Below are positions 16,777 to 26,564 of a stretch of DNA of 64,000 nucleotides, one piece after another. Position numbers and translations under genes: made by a program. This DNA comes from Streptomyces platensis. Lineage in GTDB: Bacteria > Actinomycetota > Actinomycetes > Streptomycetales > Streptomycetaceae. The stretch is from positions 2,852,001 through 2,916,000 of the forward strand of contig NZ_CP023691.1 of NCBI RefSeq assembly GCF_008704855.1, written 5' to 3'. A model generated the notes under the pieces. It saw only the letters and a list, made by a program, of their open reading frames with translations, did not search any database and was not told where the DNA came from. Position 1 is the first letter of the stretch; every line of letters begins with the position of its first letter.

Positions 16777-18258
16777 ATGGGGATAGTCGCCGGATTGGAC
16801 AGTTCGTCCGAGAGCACACGGATCGTCGTCTGCGATGCAGACACGGGCGCCGTCATCAGGCGCGGGTACGCGCCGCACCCCGTCGAGAAGGGGCCCGAGG
16901 TCGATCCACAGGCCTGGCTGATCTCGCTCGGGGAGGCGGCGGGCCAGGGGCTGCTCGAAGGCGTGCAGGCGATCGGCGTCTCCGCGCAGCCGCACGGTCT
17001 GCTGCCGCTCGACGTCGAGGGGAATCTCGTACGGCCCGCGCTGGTCGGCAATGACAAGCGGGCGCAGAGTGCGGCGGCGGATCTGATCGACGCGCTCGGC
17101 GGGCGGACCGCGTGGGCGCAGGCCGTGGGGGCGGTGCCGCAGGCGACCCATGCGGTGACGAAGCTGCGCTGGCTGGCGCGTACCGAGCCGGCGCATGCGG
17201 CGCGGATCGCGGAGGTCATGCAGCCGCACGACTGGCTGGCGTGGCAGCTGCTGGGGCGGCCCGCCCGGCGGACCACGGACCGGGGCGGGGCCTCGGCGAC
17301 GGGTTTCTGGTCGGCGGCGACCGAGTCGTACCGGCCGGATCTGGTGGAGCTGGCGCTGGGCCATCAGGTGCGGCTGCCGGAGCTGCTGAGCCCGTCGGGG
17401 ACGGCGGGGTTCACCCCGGAGGGGCTGCTGATCTCCGCCGGTACGGGCGAGACGATGGCCGCCGCCTTCGGGCTCGGCGTCGGGGAGGGCGACGCGGTGG
17501 TGTCGCTGGGCGCCTCGGGGTCGGTGTTCGGGATCCACCATGAGGCGCTGGTGGACCCGAGCGGCACGATCACCTCGTTCGCGGACGCCACCGGCCGGTA
17601 TCTGCCGGTGGTGCACACCAGCAACGCCGTACGGGTGCTGCGTGGTGCCGCGGAGATGCTGGGGACGGATCTGGCGGGCGTGTCCGAGCTGGCGATGAAC
17701 TCCTCGCCCGGTGCGTACGGCATGGTGCTGCTGCCGTATCTGGAGGGCGAGCGGACCCCGCATCTGCCGCATACCGCCGGGTCGTTGCACGGGCTGCGGC
17801 GGGACAGCATGAAGCCGGAGCATCTGGCGCGGGCGGCCGTGGAGGGCATGCTCTGCGGGCTCGCGGACGCGCTGGATGTGCTGCGCGGGCGGGGCATGGC
17901 GGTGCGCCGGGTGTTCCTGCTGGGCGCGGCGGCGGAGCTGTTCGCGGTGCAGGCGGTGGCGCCGGCGCTGTTCGGGGTGCCGGTCGTGGTGCCGCAGCCG
18001 GCGGAGTACGCGGCGCTGGGCGCGGCCCGGCAGGCGGCCTGGGCGTGGGGCGTGGCACACGGCACCCTCACCCCGGCCGGCGGTGCGGAGTCCGGGCCGG
18101 GCGGCGGGTCCGCCTGGATCGATCCCCCGCAGTGGCCGGCCGCCGCGAGCCAAGTCTTCGAGCCGGGTGAGGAGCTGGCGGTCGGCCAGGCCGTGCGCCA
18201 GCAGTACGCGGCGGTACGGGACGAGGCGTATCCGGGGGCGTTCCAGCGGGAGGCGTGA
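16777..18258 (+). CDS. FGGY-family carbohydrate kinase (xylulokinase-like)
   Basis: A 493-residue protein with the two-lobe FGGY/actin ATPase plan. The N-lobe phosphate loop IVAGLDSSSESTRIVV is followed by IGVSAQPHGLLPLD (substrate region), then MQPHDWLAWQLLG and the second phosphate loop AVVSLGASGSVFGI. Near the end VFLLGAAAELFAVQAVAPALFGVPV is the adenosine-binding part, usually GGGAKS. Length and motifs suggest a xylulose-type sugar kinase. It ends 31 bp from the convergent hrdA gene. The actual sugar is not predictable. Confidence 0.83.
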   Translation: MGIVAGLDSSSESTRIVVCDADTGAVIRRGYAPHPVEKGPEVDPQAWLISLGEAAGQGLLEGVQAIGVSAQPHGLLPLDVEGNLVRPALVGNDKRAQSAAADLIDALGGRTAWAQAVGAVPQATHAVTKLRWLARTEPAHAARIAEVMQPHDWLAWQLLGRPARRTTDRGGASATGFWSAATESYRPDLVELALGHQVRLPELLSPSGTAGFTPEGLLISAGTGETMAAAFGLGVGEGDAVVSLGASGSVFGIHHEALVDPSGTITSFADATGRYLPVVHTSNAVRVLRGAAEMLGTDLAGVSELAMNSSPGAYGMVLLPYLEGERTPHLPHTAGSLHGLRRDSMKPEHLARAAVEGMLCGLADALDVLRGRGMAVRRVFLLGAAAELFAVQAVAPALFGVPVVVPQPAEYAALGAARQAAWAWGVAHGTLTPAGGAESGPGGGSAWIDPPQWPAAASQVFEPGEELAVGQAVRQQYAAVRDEAYPGAFQREA

Positions 18259-18289
18259 CGTCCCGGACGGGGGGCCGGGCCCGGCGGTC

Positions 18290-19513
18290 TCAGTCGAGGT
18301 AGCCGCGGAGCTGGTCGGCGAAGGCGTGGTCGCGGAGCTTGTTGAGGGTCTTGGACTCGATCTGCCGTATCCGTTCGCGGGTGACGCCGAAGATCCGGCC
18401 GATCTCCTCCAGCGTGCGGGGGCGGCCGTCGGCGAGGCCGTAGCGGAGCTGGACGACCTTGCGCTCCCGTTCTCCGAGGGTGGACAGCACCGCGTCGAGG
18501 TGCTCGCGGAGCAGCAGGAACGCGGCGGATTCGACCGGTGAGGCGGCGTCGCCGTCCTCGATGAGATCGCCGAGGGCGACGTCCTCCTCCTCGCCGACGG
18601 GGGCGTGCAGCGAGACCGGCTCCTGAGCCAGCCGCAGCACCTCACTGACGCGTTCCCCGGTCAGGTCGAGATGAGCGGCGACCTCCTCGGGCGTGGGTTC
18701 GCAGCCGCGCTCCTGGAGCATCCGGCGCTGGACCCGCACCACGCGGTTGATCAGCTCGACGACATGGACCGGGACGCGGATGGTCCGGGCCTGGTCGGCG
18801 AGGGCGCGCGACATCGCCTGGCGGATCCACCAGGTGGCGTAGGTGGAGAACTTGTAGCCGCGGGCGTAGTCGAACTTCTCGACGGCCCGGATCAGTCCGA
18901 GGTTGCCCTCCTGGACGAGGTCGAGCATGGTCAGCCCGCGGCCGACATAGCGCTTGGCGACGGAGACCACCAACCGCAGGTTGGCCTCGATCAGGCGGCG
19001 CTTGGCCATCCGCCCCAGGACCACCAACTTGTCGAGATCGAAGGCGAGTTGGGAGGAGATGTCGGGGGTGTTGGTGAGCTTCTCCTCGGCGAAGAGACCG
19101 GCCTCGACGCGGCGGGCGAGCTCCACCTCCTCGGCGGCGGTGAGCAGCGGGATCCGGCCGATCTCGCGGAGGTACTGGCGGAAGAGATCGGCGGACGGGC
19201 TGCCCGCCTCGGGGCGCGGCACCGGCTCCGGGGAGATCTCCTCGACGATCATCTCGGCGGCGGGTGGTTCGGCCTGCTGCGGCACGGTGAGCGGCTCCGC
19301 GGCCGGGTCCGTGTCGTGCTCCGCGGCGGCCGGCGCGTCGGCGAGGGTCCGGGTCTGCACGGGGGCGACCTCCAGGGTGATCGCTGCTGAAGCGGCAGAA
19401 AGGTCGGGCACGGTGGCGGCCGGGCCGCCGTCCGTCCCGTACGTCACACGTGGTTCCGCGGGGGATTCCGGTGCGGTACGGCCGGGCCCGCGGCGCACCG
19501 AGGACTCAGGCAC
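18290..19513 (-). CDS. hrdA: RNA polymerase principal-like sigma factor HrdA
   Basis: A 407-residue group 1/2 sigma-70 protein. After a roughly 110-residue acidic, Pro/Ala-rich N-terminal part come region 1.2 ([16 protein letters not shown]), region 2 with the core-binding and -10 recognising helix ([37 protein letters not shown]), region 3, and region 4 with [22 protein letters not shown]. It uses GTG 19513 as start; the ribosome site is weak. Adjacency to dnaG is as for hrdA in S. coelicolor, which supports this name over hrdB, C or D. It directs transcription, probably of stationary-phase or alternative sets. Confidence 0.8.
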   Translation of the reverse strand: MPESSVRRGPGRTAPESPAEPRVTYGTDGGPAATVPDLSAASAAITLEVAPVQTRTLADAPAAAEHDTDPAAEPLTVPQQAEPPAAEMIVEEISPEPVPRPEAGSPSADLFRQYLREIGRIPLLTAAEEVELARRVEAGLFAEEKLTNTPDISSQLAFDLDKLVVLGRMAKRRLIEANLRLVVSVAKRYVGRGLTMLDLVQEGNLGLIRAVEKFDYARGYKFSTYATWWIRQAMSRALADQARTIRVPVHVVELINRVVRVQRRMLQERGCEPTPEEVAAHLDLTGERVSEVLRLAQEPVSLHAPVGEEEDVALGDLIEDGDAASPVESAAFLLLREHLDAVLSTLGERERKVVQLRYGLADGRPRTLEEIGRIFGVTRERIRQIESKTLNKLRDHAFADQLRGYLD

Positions 19514-19655
19514 CGCTTCTCAGTGTGGAGTACGACACACGCCTGCCACGAGGGGCGTGCGTGCACTTTTTGAGTCCGGTCCGTGACCGGACGGCTACCG
19601 CGGGGTGTTACCGGCGATGCGGCGCGGGCCGGCTCCCCGGGGCGGGCCCCGGGGG

Positions 19656-21572
19656 CTACAGGGCGGCGTAGCCGCGTTCGCGCAGGGACTGGCCGTACTG
19701 CTGGAGGACCCAGAGTTCGTTCTGGACGGCCGCGAGGTGTTCGGGGTCGGCGCGGGGGCCGAGGCGCTGGAGGGTGCCGCGGATCTCGGTGACGCGCTGA
19801 TTGACGGCGGCGAGGCGGACGGCGACCAACTGGACGCCGGCGTAGGCCGCGTCGGGATCCCGGCGGGTGTGCAGCGGTTCGACGGCGAGCTCGGTGACCA
19901 TGGCGCGGACGGTGTCGTCGGGGGCGGCCTCCCGCACCCGGGGGATGAAGCCCTGGTCGGCGGCGCCGGCCGCGGCACCGCCGGCGTCCTCGATGCACTG
20001 GCGGACCACGGCGTAGGGCGGGGCGGTGAACTCGTCGGCACCGTAGGCGTCGAAGGCCGGGGAGACCAGGTCGGGGCGCTGGAGGGCCAGCTTGAGGAGC
20101 TCCCGTTCGACGCGGTGGGCGGGGCTGCGGAGGTTGAGCGCCGGGCCGCGCGGGCCGGGCGCCGGGCGGGCCTCCGCGGGCGCCGGGGCCTGGCCGCGGC
20201 GCTGCTGACGGCCCTGCTCGGGGCCGCCGTCCCGGCCGCGTTCGCGGGCCCAGCGGGCGAGCTGGGAGACGCGCTTGACCACGAACTGGGTGTCCAGGAT
20301 GCCGAGCATGCCGGCGAGCTGGACGGCGGACTCGTGCTGGATGGAGCTGTTCTTGATGTGCGCGACGATCGGCGCGGCCTCGTCCAGGGCGGCGGCACGG
20401 CCGACGGTGGTGTCGAGGTTGTGCCGGGAGACGACATGGCGCAGCGCGAACTCGAAGAGCGGGGTCCGGGCCTCGACGAGGTCGGCGACGGCCTGATCGC
20501 CCTTGGCGAGCCGCAGATCGCACGGGTCCATACCGCCCGGGGTGATCGCGATGGAGGTCTCGGCGGCGAACTTCTGGTCGTCCTCGAAAGCGCGCAGGGC
20601 GGCCTTCTGCCCTGCGGCGTCGCCATCGAAGGTGAAGACGACCTCGGAGCCGGAGTTGTCCATCAGGAGGCGGCGGAGGATCTTGATGTGGCCCTCGCCG
20701 AAGGACGTACCGCAGGTGGCGATGGCGGTGGTGACCCCGGACAGATGGCAGGCCATCACGTCGGTGTAGCCCTCGACCACGACCGCGCGGTTGGTCTTGG
20801 CGATCTCCTTCTTGGCGAGGTCGATGCCGTAGAGGACCTGGGACTTGCGGTAGATGGGGGTCTCGGGGGTGTTGAGGTACTTGGGGCCGTTGTCGTCGTC
20901 GCGGAGCTTGCGGGCGCCGAAGCCGACGACCTCGCCGGCGATATCGCGGATCGGCCACATCAGGCGGCCGCGGAAGCGGTCGATGGGGCCGCGGCGGCCC
21001 TCCTGGGAGAGGCCGGAGAGGACCAGCTCCTGGTCGCTGAAGCCGCGGCCGCGCAGAAAGCGGGTGAGGTGGTCCCAGCCGGCCGGGCTGTAGCCGACGC
21101 CGAAATGCCGGGCGGCGGCCTGGTCGAAGCCGCGCTCGGCGAGGAACTTGCGGGCGATCTCCGCCTCGGGGCCGTCGAGCTGCTCGACGTAGAACTGGGC
21201 GGCGGCCTTGTGGGCCTCCACCAGGCGGGTGCGTTCGCCCTGCTGGCGGCCGGGGGTGTAGCCGCCCTCCTCGTAGCGCAGGGTGATTCCGGCCTGGGAG
21301 GCGAGGCGCTCGATGGTCTCGGCGAAGGAGAGGTGGTCGATCTTCATGACGAAGTCGACGGTGTCGCCGCCCTCCTGGCAGCCGAAGCAGTGGTAGAGCC
21401 CCTTGGCCGGGCTGACGTGGAAGGACGGGGACTTCTCGTCGTGGAAGGGGCACAGGCCCTTGAGGTTGCCGCCACCGGCGTTGCGGAGCTGGAGATACTC
21501 GGACACGACGGCGTCGATCGGGACCGCGTCCCGCACCGCCTTCACATCGTCATCGTTGATCCTGCCTGCCAC
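19656..21572 (-). CDS. dnaG: DNA primase DnaG
   Basis: A 638-residue primase. The zinc finger is CPFH (Cys41, His44) and CFGC (Cys62, Cys65). The RNA-polymerase core follows, with TOPRIM motifs VVVEGYTDVMACHLSG, ATCGTSFGEGH and VVFTFDGDAAGQKAALRAF. The C-terminal DnaB-interacting helical domain begins around residue 480 after a Gln/Pro/Ala-rich linker. It makes RNA primers at the replication fork with the DnaB helicase. Length is normal for actinobacteria. The gene stands 142 bp upstream of hrdA on the same strand, the remnant of the usual dnaG-sigma macromolecular synthesis arrangement. Confidence 0.97.
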   Translation of the reverse strand: MAGRINDDDVKAVRDAVPIDAVVSEYLQLRNAGGGNLKGLCPFHDEKSPSFHVSPAKGLYHCFGCQEGGDTVDFVMKIDHLSFAETIERLASQAGITLRYEEGGYTPGRQQGERTRLVEAHKAAAQFYVEQLDGPEAEIARKFLAERGFDQAAARHFGVGYSPAGWDHLTRFLRGRGFSDQELVLSGLSQEGRRGPIDRFRGRLMWPIRDIAGEVVGFGARKLRDDDNGPKYLNTPETPIYRKSQVLYGIDLAKKEIAKTNRAVVVEGYTDVMACHLSGVTTAIATCGTSFGEGHIKILRRLLMDNSGSEVVFTFDGDAAGQKAALRAFEDDQKFAAETSIAITPGGMDPCDLRLAKGDQAVADLVEARTPLFEFALRHVVSRHNLDTTVGRAAALDEAAPIVAHIKNSSIQHESAVQLAGMLGILDTQFVVKRVSQLARWARERGRDGGPEQGRQQRRGQAPAPAEARPAPGPRGPALNLRSPAHRVERELLKLALQRPDLVSPAFDAYGADEFTAPPYAVVRQCIEDAGGAAAGAADQGFIPRVREAAPDDTVRAMVTELAVEPLHTRRDPDAAYAGVQLVAVRLAAVNQRVTEIRGTLQRLGPRADPEHLAAVQNELWVLQQYGQSLRERGYAAL

Positions 21573-21639
21573 GCGTGAATTCTACGGCCGGGGTCGGACA
21601 GCCCTGGCCACGCGTGGGCGGGGGCGGCGCCCCTCCCCC

Positions 21640-22644
21640 TCACCCCAGCAGCTCCAGGAAGCGCTCCACCCCCACGTTGCCCCCCGAGATGATCACGCCG
21701 ACGCGGGGTGGCAGCGGGGCGATATGGCCGGCGAGGAGGGCGGCCAGACCGCTGGCGCCGCTGGGTTCGGTGACGATCTTGAGGCGTTCGAAGGCGAACT
21801 TCATGGCCGTGCGGATCTCGTCGTCGGTGACCAGGACGACCGAGTCGAGCAGCCGCCCGTTGATGGCGAAGGTCAGCTCGCCGGGGCGCTCGGCGGCCTG
21901 GCCGTCGGCGATGGTGCGCGGGACCGGGATGGTGACGGGGTGGCCGGCGGCCAGGGAGCGCAGGGTGTCGTCGCCGGCCGCCGGCTCCACGCCGATCATG
22001 CGGATGCCGGGGACCAGGGCGGTGGCGGCGGTGGCCGAGCCGGCCATCAGGCCGCCGCCGCCGACCGGCGTCAGCAGCGCGTCGAGCGGGCCGGTCTCCT
22101 CGATCAGTTCCAGGGCCGCGGTGCCCTGGCCGGCGATGATGTGCGGATGCTCGTACGGCGGGATCAGTGCGAGGCCGCGTGCGTCGGCGAGCTTCCGGCC
22201 GATCGCGACGCGGTCGCCGGTGTAGCGGTCGTAGGTGACGATCTCGGCGCCGTAGCCGGCGGTGGCGTCCTTCTTGGACTCCGGGGTGTCCTCGGGCATC
22301 ACGATGACGGCGTGGCTGCCGAGCTCCCGGGCGGCCAGGGCGACGGCCTGGGCGTGGTTGCCGGAGGAGTAGGCGGCGACTCCACGGGCCAGCTGTTCCG
22401 GCGACAGCCGGGAGAGGGCGTTGTAGGCGCCGCGGAACTTGAAGGCGCCGACCCGCTGGAAGTTCTCGCACTTGAGGTGGACCTCGGCGCCGACCAGGGC
22501 GTCGAGGGTACGGGAGCGCAGCACGGGCGTGCGGTGTGCCACGCCCGTCAGCCGCCGGGCGGCGTCCCGGACGTCGTCGAGGGTGACGACGTCCGGGACG
22601 TCGGTGCTGCCGGGGCCGGTGGGACCGCTGGGGCTTGGCGTCAT
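21640..22644 (-). CDS. Threonine/serine ammonia-lyase or racemase (fold type II PLP enzyme)
   Basis: A 334-residue PLP-dependent enzyme. Lys69 in FQRVGAFKFRGAYN is the Schiff-base lysine. The SSGNHAQAVALAA motif and the tetraglycine phosphate loop PVGGGGLMAGS are typical of the threonine dehydratase / serine racemase branch. No C-terminal ACT regulatory domain is present, so it is not the feedback-inhibited biosynthetic IlvA. It likely deaminates threonine or serine, or acts on hydroxyaspartate. It is 9 bp upstream of the oxidoreductase gene stop region, and both are probably cotranscribed. Confidence 0.85.
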   Translation of the reverse strand: MTPSPSGPTGPGSTDVPDVVTLDDVRDAARRLTGVAHRTPVLRSRTLDALVGAEVHLKCENFQRVGAFKFRGAYNALSRLSPEQLARGVAAYSSGNHAQAVALAARELGSHAVIVMPEDTPESKKDATAGYGAEIVTYDRYTGDRVAIGRKLADARGLALIPPYEHPHIIAGQGTAALELIEETGPLDALLTPVGGGGLMAGSATAATALVPGIRMIGVEPAAGDDTLRSLAAGHPVTIPVPRTIADGQAAERPGELTFAINGRLLDSVVLVTDDEIRTAMKFAFERLKIVTEPSGASGLAALLAGHIAPLPPRVGVIISGGNVGVERFLELLG

Positions 22645-22653
22645 ACCGGCACG

Positions 22654-23919
22654 CTACGGGAGCAGCGAGGCCAGCGGAACCTCCGGATCGGCCAGCGCCT
22701 CGGGCGCCAACGACGCCCCGGAGCGGATGAGTTGCTGGAGGGACTCGGCGACGTCCCAGACGTTGACGTTCATCCCCGCGAGCAGCCGGCCGTCCGCGGC
22801 GAGCCAGAAGGCGATGAACTCCCGCTTGGCGACATCACCGCGGCAGACGACCTGCGCGTACGAGCCGGGCGGGGCGTAGCCGGAGTACTCCATGCCGACG
22901 TCGTACTGGTCGGAGAAGAAGTACGGGATGCGGTCGTAGCTGACGTCCCGGCCGAGCATGGCCTGCGCGGCGGCCGGGCCGCCGTTGAGGGCGTTGGCCC
23001 AGTGCTCGACGCGCAGCCGGCCGTCCAGGACGGGGTGGTCGGCGGCGGCGACATCGCCGGCGGCGTAGATGTACGGGTCGGAGGTGCGCAGCGCCGCGTC
23101 GACCGCGATACCGCCGCCGGCCTCCCGGTCGACGAGGTCCAGCCCGGCCTGTTCGGCGAGTGCGGTGCGCGGGGCGGCGCCGATCGCGGCGAGCACGTCG
23201 TGCGCGGGGTGTTCCTCGCCGTCGTCGGTGTGCACGGCGAGCACCATCCCGTCCTGGCCGACGATCTCGGTGAGGCGGGCGCCGAAGTGGAAGCGGACGC
23301 CGTGTTCGCGGTGCAGATCGGCGAACAGACCGCCGAGTTCGGGGCCCAGGATGCCGTGCAGCGGGGTGGGGGCGGGCTCGACGACGGTGACCTCCGCGCC
23401 GTAGGAGCGGGCCGCGGCGGCGACCTCCAGGCCGATCCAGCCGGCGCCGGCGATCACCAGATGGCCGTTGTCTCGGCCGAGGGAGGCCAGCACGCCGCGC
23501 AGCCGTTCGGCGTGCGCGAGGCGGCGCAGGTGGTGCACGCCGGCCAGGCCGGTGCCGGGGACGTCCAGGCGGCGCGGTTCGGCGCCGGTGGCCAGCAGCA
23601 GCTTGTCGTAGGCGATGAGGGTGCCGTCCCCGAGGCGGACGGTCTTGGCCGCGGGGTCCAGGTGGACGGCGGGCTGGCCCAGGTGGAGTTCGATGTGCGC
23701 CTGGGCGTACCAGGCGGGTTCATGGACGAAGACGCTGTCGCGCTCTTCCTTGCCCAGCAGGTACCCCTTGGAGAGCGGGGGGCGCTCGTAGGGGTGGTCG
23801 CGCTCGTCACAGATGAGGATCACCCGGCCGGTGAAGCCTTCCGCGCGGAGCGTCTCCGCGGCCTTCGCCCCGGCCAGGCCACCCCCGACGATGACGAACG
23901 TCTGGTGTGCGTCGACCAC
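22654..23919 (-). CDS. NAD(P)/FAD-dependent oxidoreductase (ferredoxin reductase-like)
   Basis: A 421-residue flavoprotein with FAD motif FVIVGGGLAGAKAAETL at the N-terminus, the ATG motif LLATGAEPRRL, the NAD(P) motif VIAGAGWIGLEVAAAA around residue 150, and the flavin motif YIYAAGDVA. The C-terminal domain (HWANALNGGPAAAQAML) matches the BphA4/rubredoxin and ferredoxin reductase group with a Reductase_C domain. It passes electrons from NAD(P)H to a ferredoxin-like protein, perhaps for a P450, though no partner gene is adjacent. Confidence 0.87.
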   Translation of the reverse strand: MVDAHQTFVIVGGGLAGAKAAETLRAEGFTGRVILICDERDHPYERPPLSKGYLLGKEERDSVFVHEPAWYAQAHIELHLGQPAVHLDPAAKTVRLGDGTLIAYDKLLLATGAEPRRLDVPGTGLAGVHHLRRLAHAERLRGVLASLGRDNGHLVIAGAGWIGLEVAAAARSYGAEVTVVEPAPTPLHGILGPELGGLFADLHREHGVRFHFGARLTEIVGQDGMVLAVHTDDGEEHPAHDVLAAIGAAPRTALAEQAGLDLVDREAGGGIAVDAALRTSDPYIYAAGDVAAADHPVLDGRLRVEHWANALNGGPAAAQAMLGRDVSYDRIPYFFSDQYDVGMEYSGYAPPGSYAQVVCRGDVAKREFIAFWLAADGRLLAGMNVNVWDVAESLQQLIRSGASLAPEALADPEVPLASLLP

Positions 23920-24021
23920 TTGCTTCCTCCTCGTTGCGGTACCTGCGCCCGCGTCCGCGTCCGTGAACGCCCCGATGTACCCCCCGGTGCTCTCCCCCGT
24001 TGATGCGTTCGGCGGCGTCAG

Positions 24022-24101
24022 GGTTCCCGATCGCCGCCGATCGGGGTTCCCGGTCGCCGTCTTGCCGAACGGGATTGCCGATCGCCGTCTGCCGAACGGG
24101 G
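24022..24101. repeat. Degenerate tandem repeat, about 27 bp
   Basis: Three imperfect copies of a unit resembling TTGCCGATCGCCGTCTGCCGAACGG-type sequence lie in the leader between dgt and the oxidoreductase genes, both on the minus strand. The unit contains the palindromic GATC core. There is no coding sense. The whole gap 23920-24217 holds no other feature I can support. Confidence 0.5.
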
Positions 24102-24217
24102 TTGCCGTGCCGGTCAGGGCTCGCTGTTCGCTGTTGTCAGGGTGCTCCGTTCGAAAACGGTGGGGTTCGAGCGTCCCGCACGGAGCGTGAGGGGGGAAGA
24201 GGGGCTTTCCTCCAGGG

Positions 24218-25531
24218 TCACCCGCCGTAGGCCCGGCCGTGACCGGGGCGACGGGTGAGACGGGCGTGCAGCGAGCGGGCGGAGGCGTCGGTCAGGGCGG
24301 CGATCTGGTCGATGACGGCCCGCATCCGTGCGGTGTCGTCGGGGGCCGTGTCGAACAGTGAACGGAACTGTGGATCAAGGCCGTCGGGGGCGCGGGCGAA
24401 CAACACCTCGGCCAGTTCGGCGATGACGACGCGCTGGTCGGCGCGGAGCGCCTCCTGGTCGGGGCGCTGCATGACGTACCGGTCGGCGACGGCTTTCAAA
24501 ACGGCGCATTCCAGCCGGGTTTCGTCCGGAACCACCAGCTCCGCTCCGTAGCGGGTGAGCCGTCCGGTCCCCCACCGGGCCCGCGTCGCGCCCTCGGCGG
24601 CGAGACAGAAGCGGCCGATCAGCTGGCTGGTGGCGTCCTTGAGGCGGGCCTGGGCGAGCGCGGAGCCGTCGTAGCCGTGCGGCCACCACTCCTGCTCCAG
24701 GAGGCGGTCCAGCGCCGCGGCCAGCTCCTCGGGGCCGGCGCCGGGCGCGTAGCGTTCGCCGGCGACCGCGAAGATCTCGGCGCGTTCGGCGTCGGCGAGC
24801 AGGAGGTTGGGGTCGAGGTGTCCGGCGTGCAGCCCGTCCTCGACGTCGTGCACCGAGTACGCCACATCGTCGGACCAGTCCATGACCTGTGCCTCGAAGC
24901 TCCGGGCTCCGTCGGGGGCGCCCTGCCGGAACCACGCGTAAACCGGGGCGTCATCCGCGTAGACCCCGAACTTCGGGGAGGCGGGGTCGGTGGGGTGACC
25001 GCCGCGCGCCCACGGGTACTTGGTGGCCGCGTCGAGGGCGGCGCGGCTGAGGTTCAGCCCGACGCTGACCGTCGAACCGTCGTCGGCGGGCACGAAGCGC
25101 TTGGGCTCCAGACGGGCCAGCAGCCGCAGCGACTGGGCGTTGCCCTCGAAACCGCCGCAGGGCGCGGCGACTTCGTTGAGCGTCTGCTCGCCGTTGTGCC
25201 CGAAGGGCGGGTGGCCGAGATCGTGCGCCAGGCAGGCGGTCTCGACCAGGTCCGGATCGCAGCCGAGGGCGGCGCCCAGCTCCCGGCCGACCTGGGCGCA
25301 CTCCAGGGAGTGGGTCAGCCGGGTACGCGGGCTGGCGTCCCAGGCGGCGGTGTGCGCGCCGGGGGTGACGACCTGGGTCTTGCCGGCCAGCCGGCGCAGC
25401 GCGGCGGAGTGCAGTACCCGGGCGCGGTCGCGCTGGAAGGCGGTGCGTCCCGGCCGTTTGTCGGGCTCGGTGACCCAGCGCTCGAGGTCGGCCGGGGTGT
25501 AGCCCGGGATGGTCGGTGGTGTGCCCGTCAT
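24218..25531 (-). CDS. dgt: Deoxyguanosinetriphosphate triphosphohydrolase-like protein
   Basis: A 437-residue HD-domain phosphohydrolase. Metal-binding residues lie in [17 protein letters not shown] (H...), [16 protein letters not shown] (HD) and the later [17 protein letters not shown]. This is the dGTPase-like HD family, which splits dNTPs into nucleoside and triphosphate or acts in nucleotide-pool control. The start ATG at 25531 overlaps the stop of the upstream chelatase-like gene. Synteny with dnaG fits Streptomyces. Confidence 0.9.
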   Translation of the reverse strand: MTGTPPTIPGYTPADLERWVTEPDKRPGRTAFQRDRARVLHSAALRRLAGKTQVVTPGAHTAAWDASPRTRLTHSLECAQVGRELGAALGCDPDLVETACLAHDLGHPPFGHNGEQTLNEVAAPCGGFEGNAQSLRLLARLEPKRFVPADDGSTVSVGLNLSRAALDAATKYPWARGGHPTDPASPKFGVYADDAPVYAWFRQGAPDGARSFEAQVMDWSDDVAYSVHDVEDGLHAGHLDPNLLLADAERAEIFAVAGERYAPGAGPEELAAALDRLLEQEWWPHGYDGSALAQARLKDATSQLIGRFCLAAEGATRARWGTGRLTRYGAELVVPDETRLECAVLKAVADRYVMQRPDQEALRADQRVVIAELAEVLFARAPDGLDPQFRSLFDTAPDDTARMRAVIDQIAALTDASARSLHARLTRRPGHGRAYGG

Positions 25532-26409
25532 ACAGCGACGGTAGCCGCCCTGCGGGCCTCGGGGTCGGATCCGGTCGGAGCCAGGAGGGCCTGGTCGTAG
25601 CGGTGCAGTACGAGACGGGCCAGTGCGGGGTGGTCGCCCAGGGGCTCGGCGGCGGGCCCGGGGGCGGCGGCCGCGCACTGGGTGGCGAAGCGGCCGGGGG
25701 CGGTGAAGCAGCCGGCCACGGCGATCCGGTCGTGGCCGCGGGCGGTCAGCGCCCGGACCGCGTCGGCGACGGTGGGGGCGGCCGCCGAGGCGTAGGCCGG
25801 CAGCACGGGGACACCGCCGAGCCGGTCGGACAGCAGCCGGGCGGTGCGCTCGGTGTCCTGGGCGGAGCGTGGGGCGCGGGAGCCGGCGGCGGCCAGGACG
25901 ACGGCGGTGCGCGGGCACGGGGCCTCGGGGAAGCCGGCCGCCAGCAGCCGGCCGTGCAGCGCCTCGGCGAGCAGCGGGTGCGGTCCGAGGGGTGCGGCGA
26001 CCCGGCCGGTGAGCTGCGGTGCGGCCGCCAGCGCGGCGGGCAGGTCGTGGGTGACGTGGTGGCCGCGGCCGAACAGCAGCGGTACGAGGACGGCGGCGCC
26101 GCCCAGCCCGTCGAGGGTGTCGGCGAGCAGCGGCCGGTTCAGCTCGATGTGTCCGAGCCGTACGTCCAGGCCGGGGCGCAGTGTCCGGACCCGGTCGAGC
26201 AGGGCCCGGACGGTGGGCAGGGCGCGGGGGTCGCGGCTGCCGTGGGCGACCGCGACGAGGGTGGGGGCCGGGGTCTCCGGGGCGCGGAAGCCGTGCAGCC
26301 GGACACGGCGGAGCTGGGTGCTGAGCTGGGCGGTGATCTCGGCGGCGAGGCCTCCCGTACCGAGGGGGGCCAGGGACGCGGAGGGCAGGTGCGGTATCGG
26401 CGCCGTCAT
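25528..26409 (-). CDS. Sirohydrochlorin chelatase family protein (CbiX-like, two domains)
   Basis: A 293-residue protein starting at ATG 26409. It contains [16 protein letters not shown], the CbiX/SirB first strand with the catalytic-type His, then [17 protein letters not shown] with further His residues. A second similar half starts at [13 protein letters not shown], in which the motif His is lost, suggesting a duplicated chelatase with one active half. It inserts Fe or Co into sirohydrochlorin for siroheme or cobalamin. The nitrite reductase genes in this window need siroheme. Its stop overlaps dgt (ATGA). Confidence 0.82.
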   Translation of the reverse strand: MTAPIPHLPSASLAPLGTGGLAAEITAQLSTQLRRVRLHGFRAPETPAPTLVAVAHGSRDPRALPTVRALLDRVRTLRPGLDVRLGHIELNRPLLADTLDGLGGAAVLVPLLFGRGHHVTHDLPAALAAAPQLTGRVAAPLGPHPLLAEALHGRLLAAGFPEAPCPRTAVVLAAAGSRAPRSAQDTERTARLLSDRLGGVPVLPAYASAAAPTVADAVRALTARGHDRIAVAGCFTAPGRFATQCAAAAPGPAAEPLGDHPALARLVLHRYDQALLAPTGSDPEARRAATVAV

Positions 26410-26475
26410 GACCTGAGCGTGGCAGCCGGGCGTTGCCGTGCTGTTTCCCCGGGGCGAACGTTGTGTTCCGGTCCG

Positions 26476-26516
26476 CTGCCGCCCGGCCCGCGCCCCGGGG
26501 GCGGGCCGGGCGGCAG
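26476..26516 (-). terminator. Strong GC hairpin downstream of the deaminase gene
   Basis: A perfect 16-bp stem (arms 26476-26491 and 26501-26516) with a 9-nt GC loop, 48 bp beyond the deaminase stop on the minus strand and upstream of the chelatase-like gene. There is no U-tract, the form common in Streptomyces. Confidence 0.7.
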
Positions 26517-26564
26517 GGGACCTCTCCCGCGGCCCTGCCGCCCGCGGCCCTGCCACCCGGGGGC

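Noticed and set aside
19444..21453. 669-residue minus-strand frame overlapping dnaG
   Set aside because: Arg/Pro-rich out-of-frame reading of dnaG, whose zinc and TOPRIM motifs fix the right frame.
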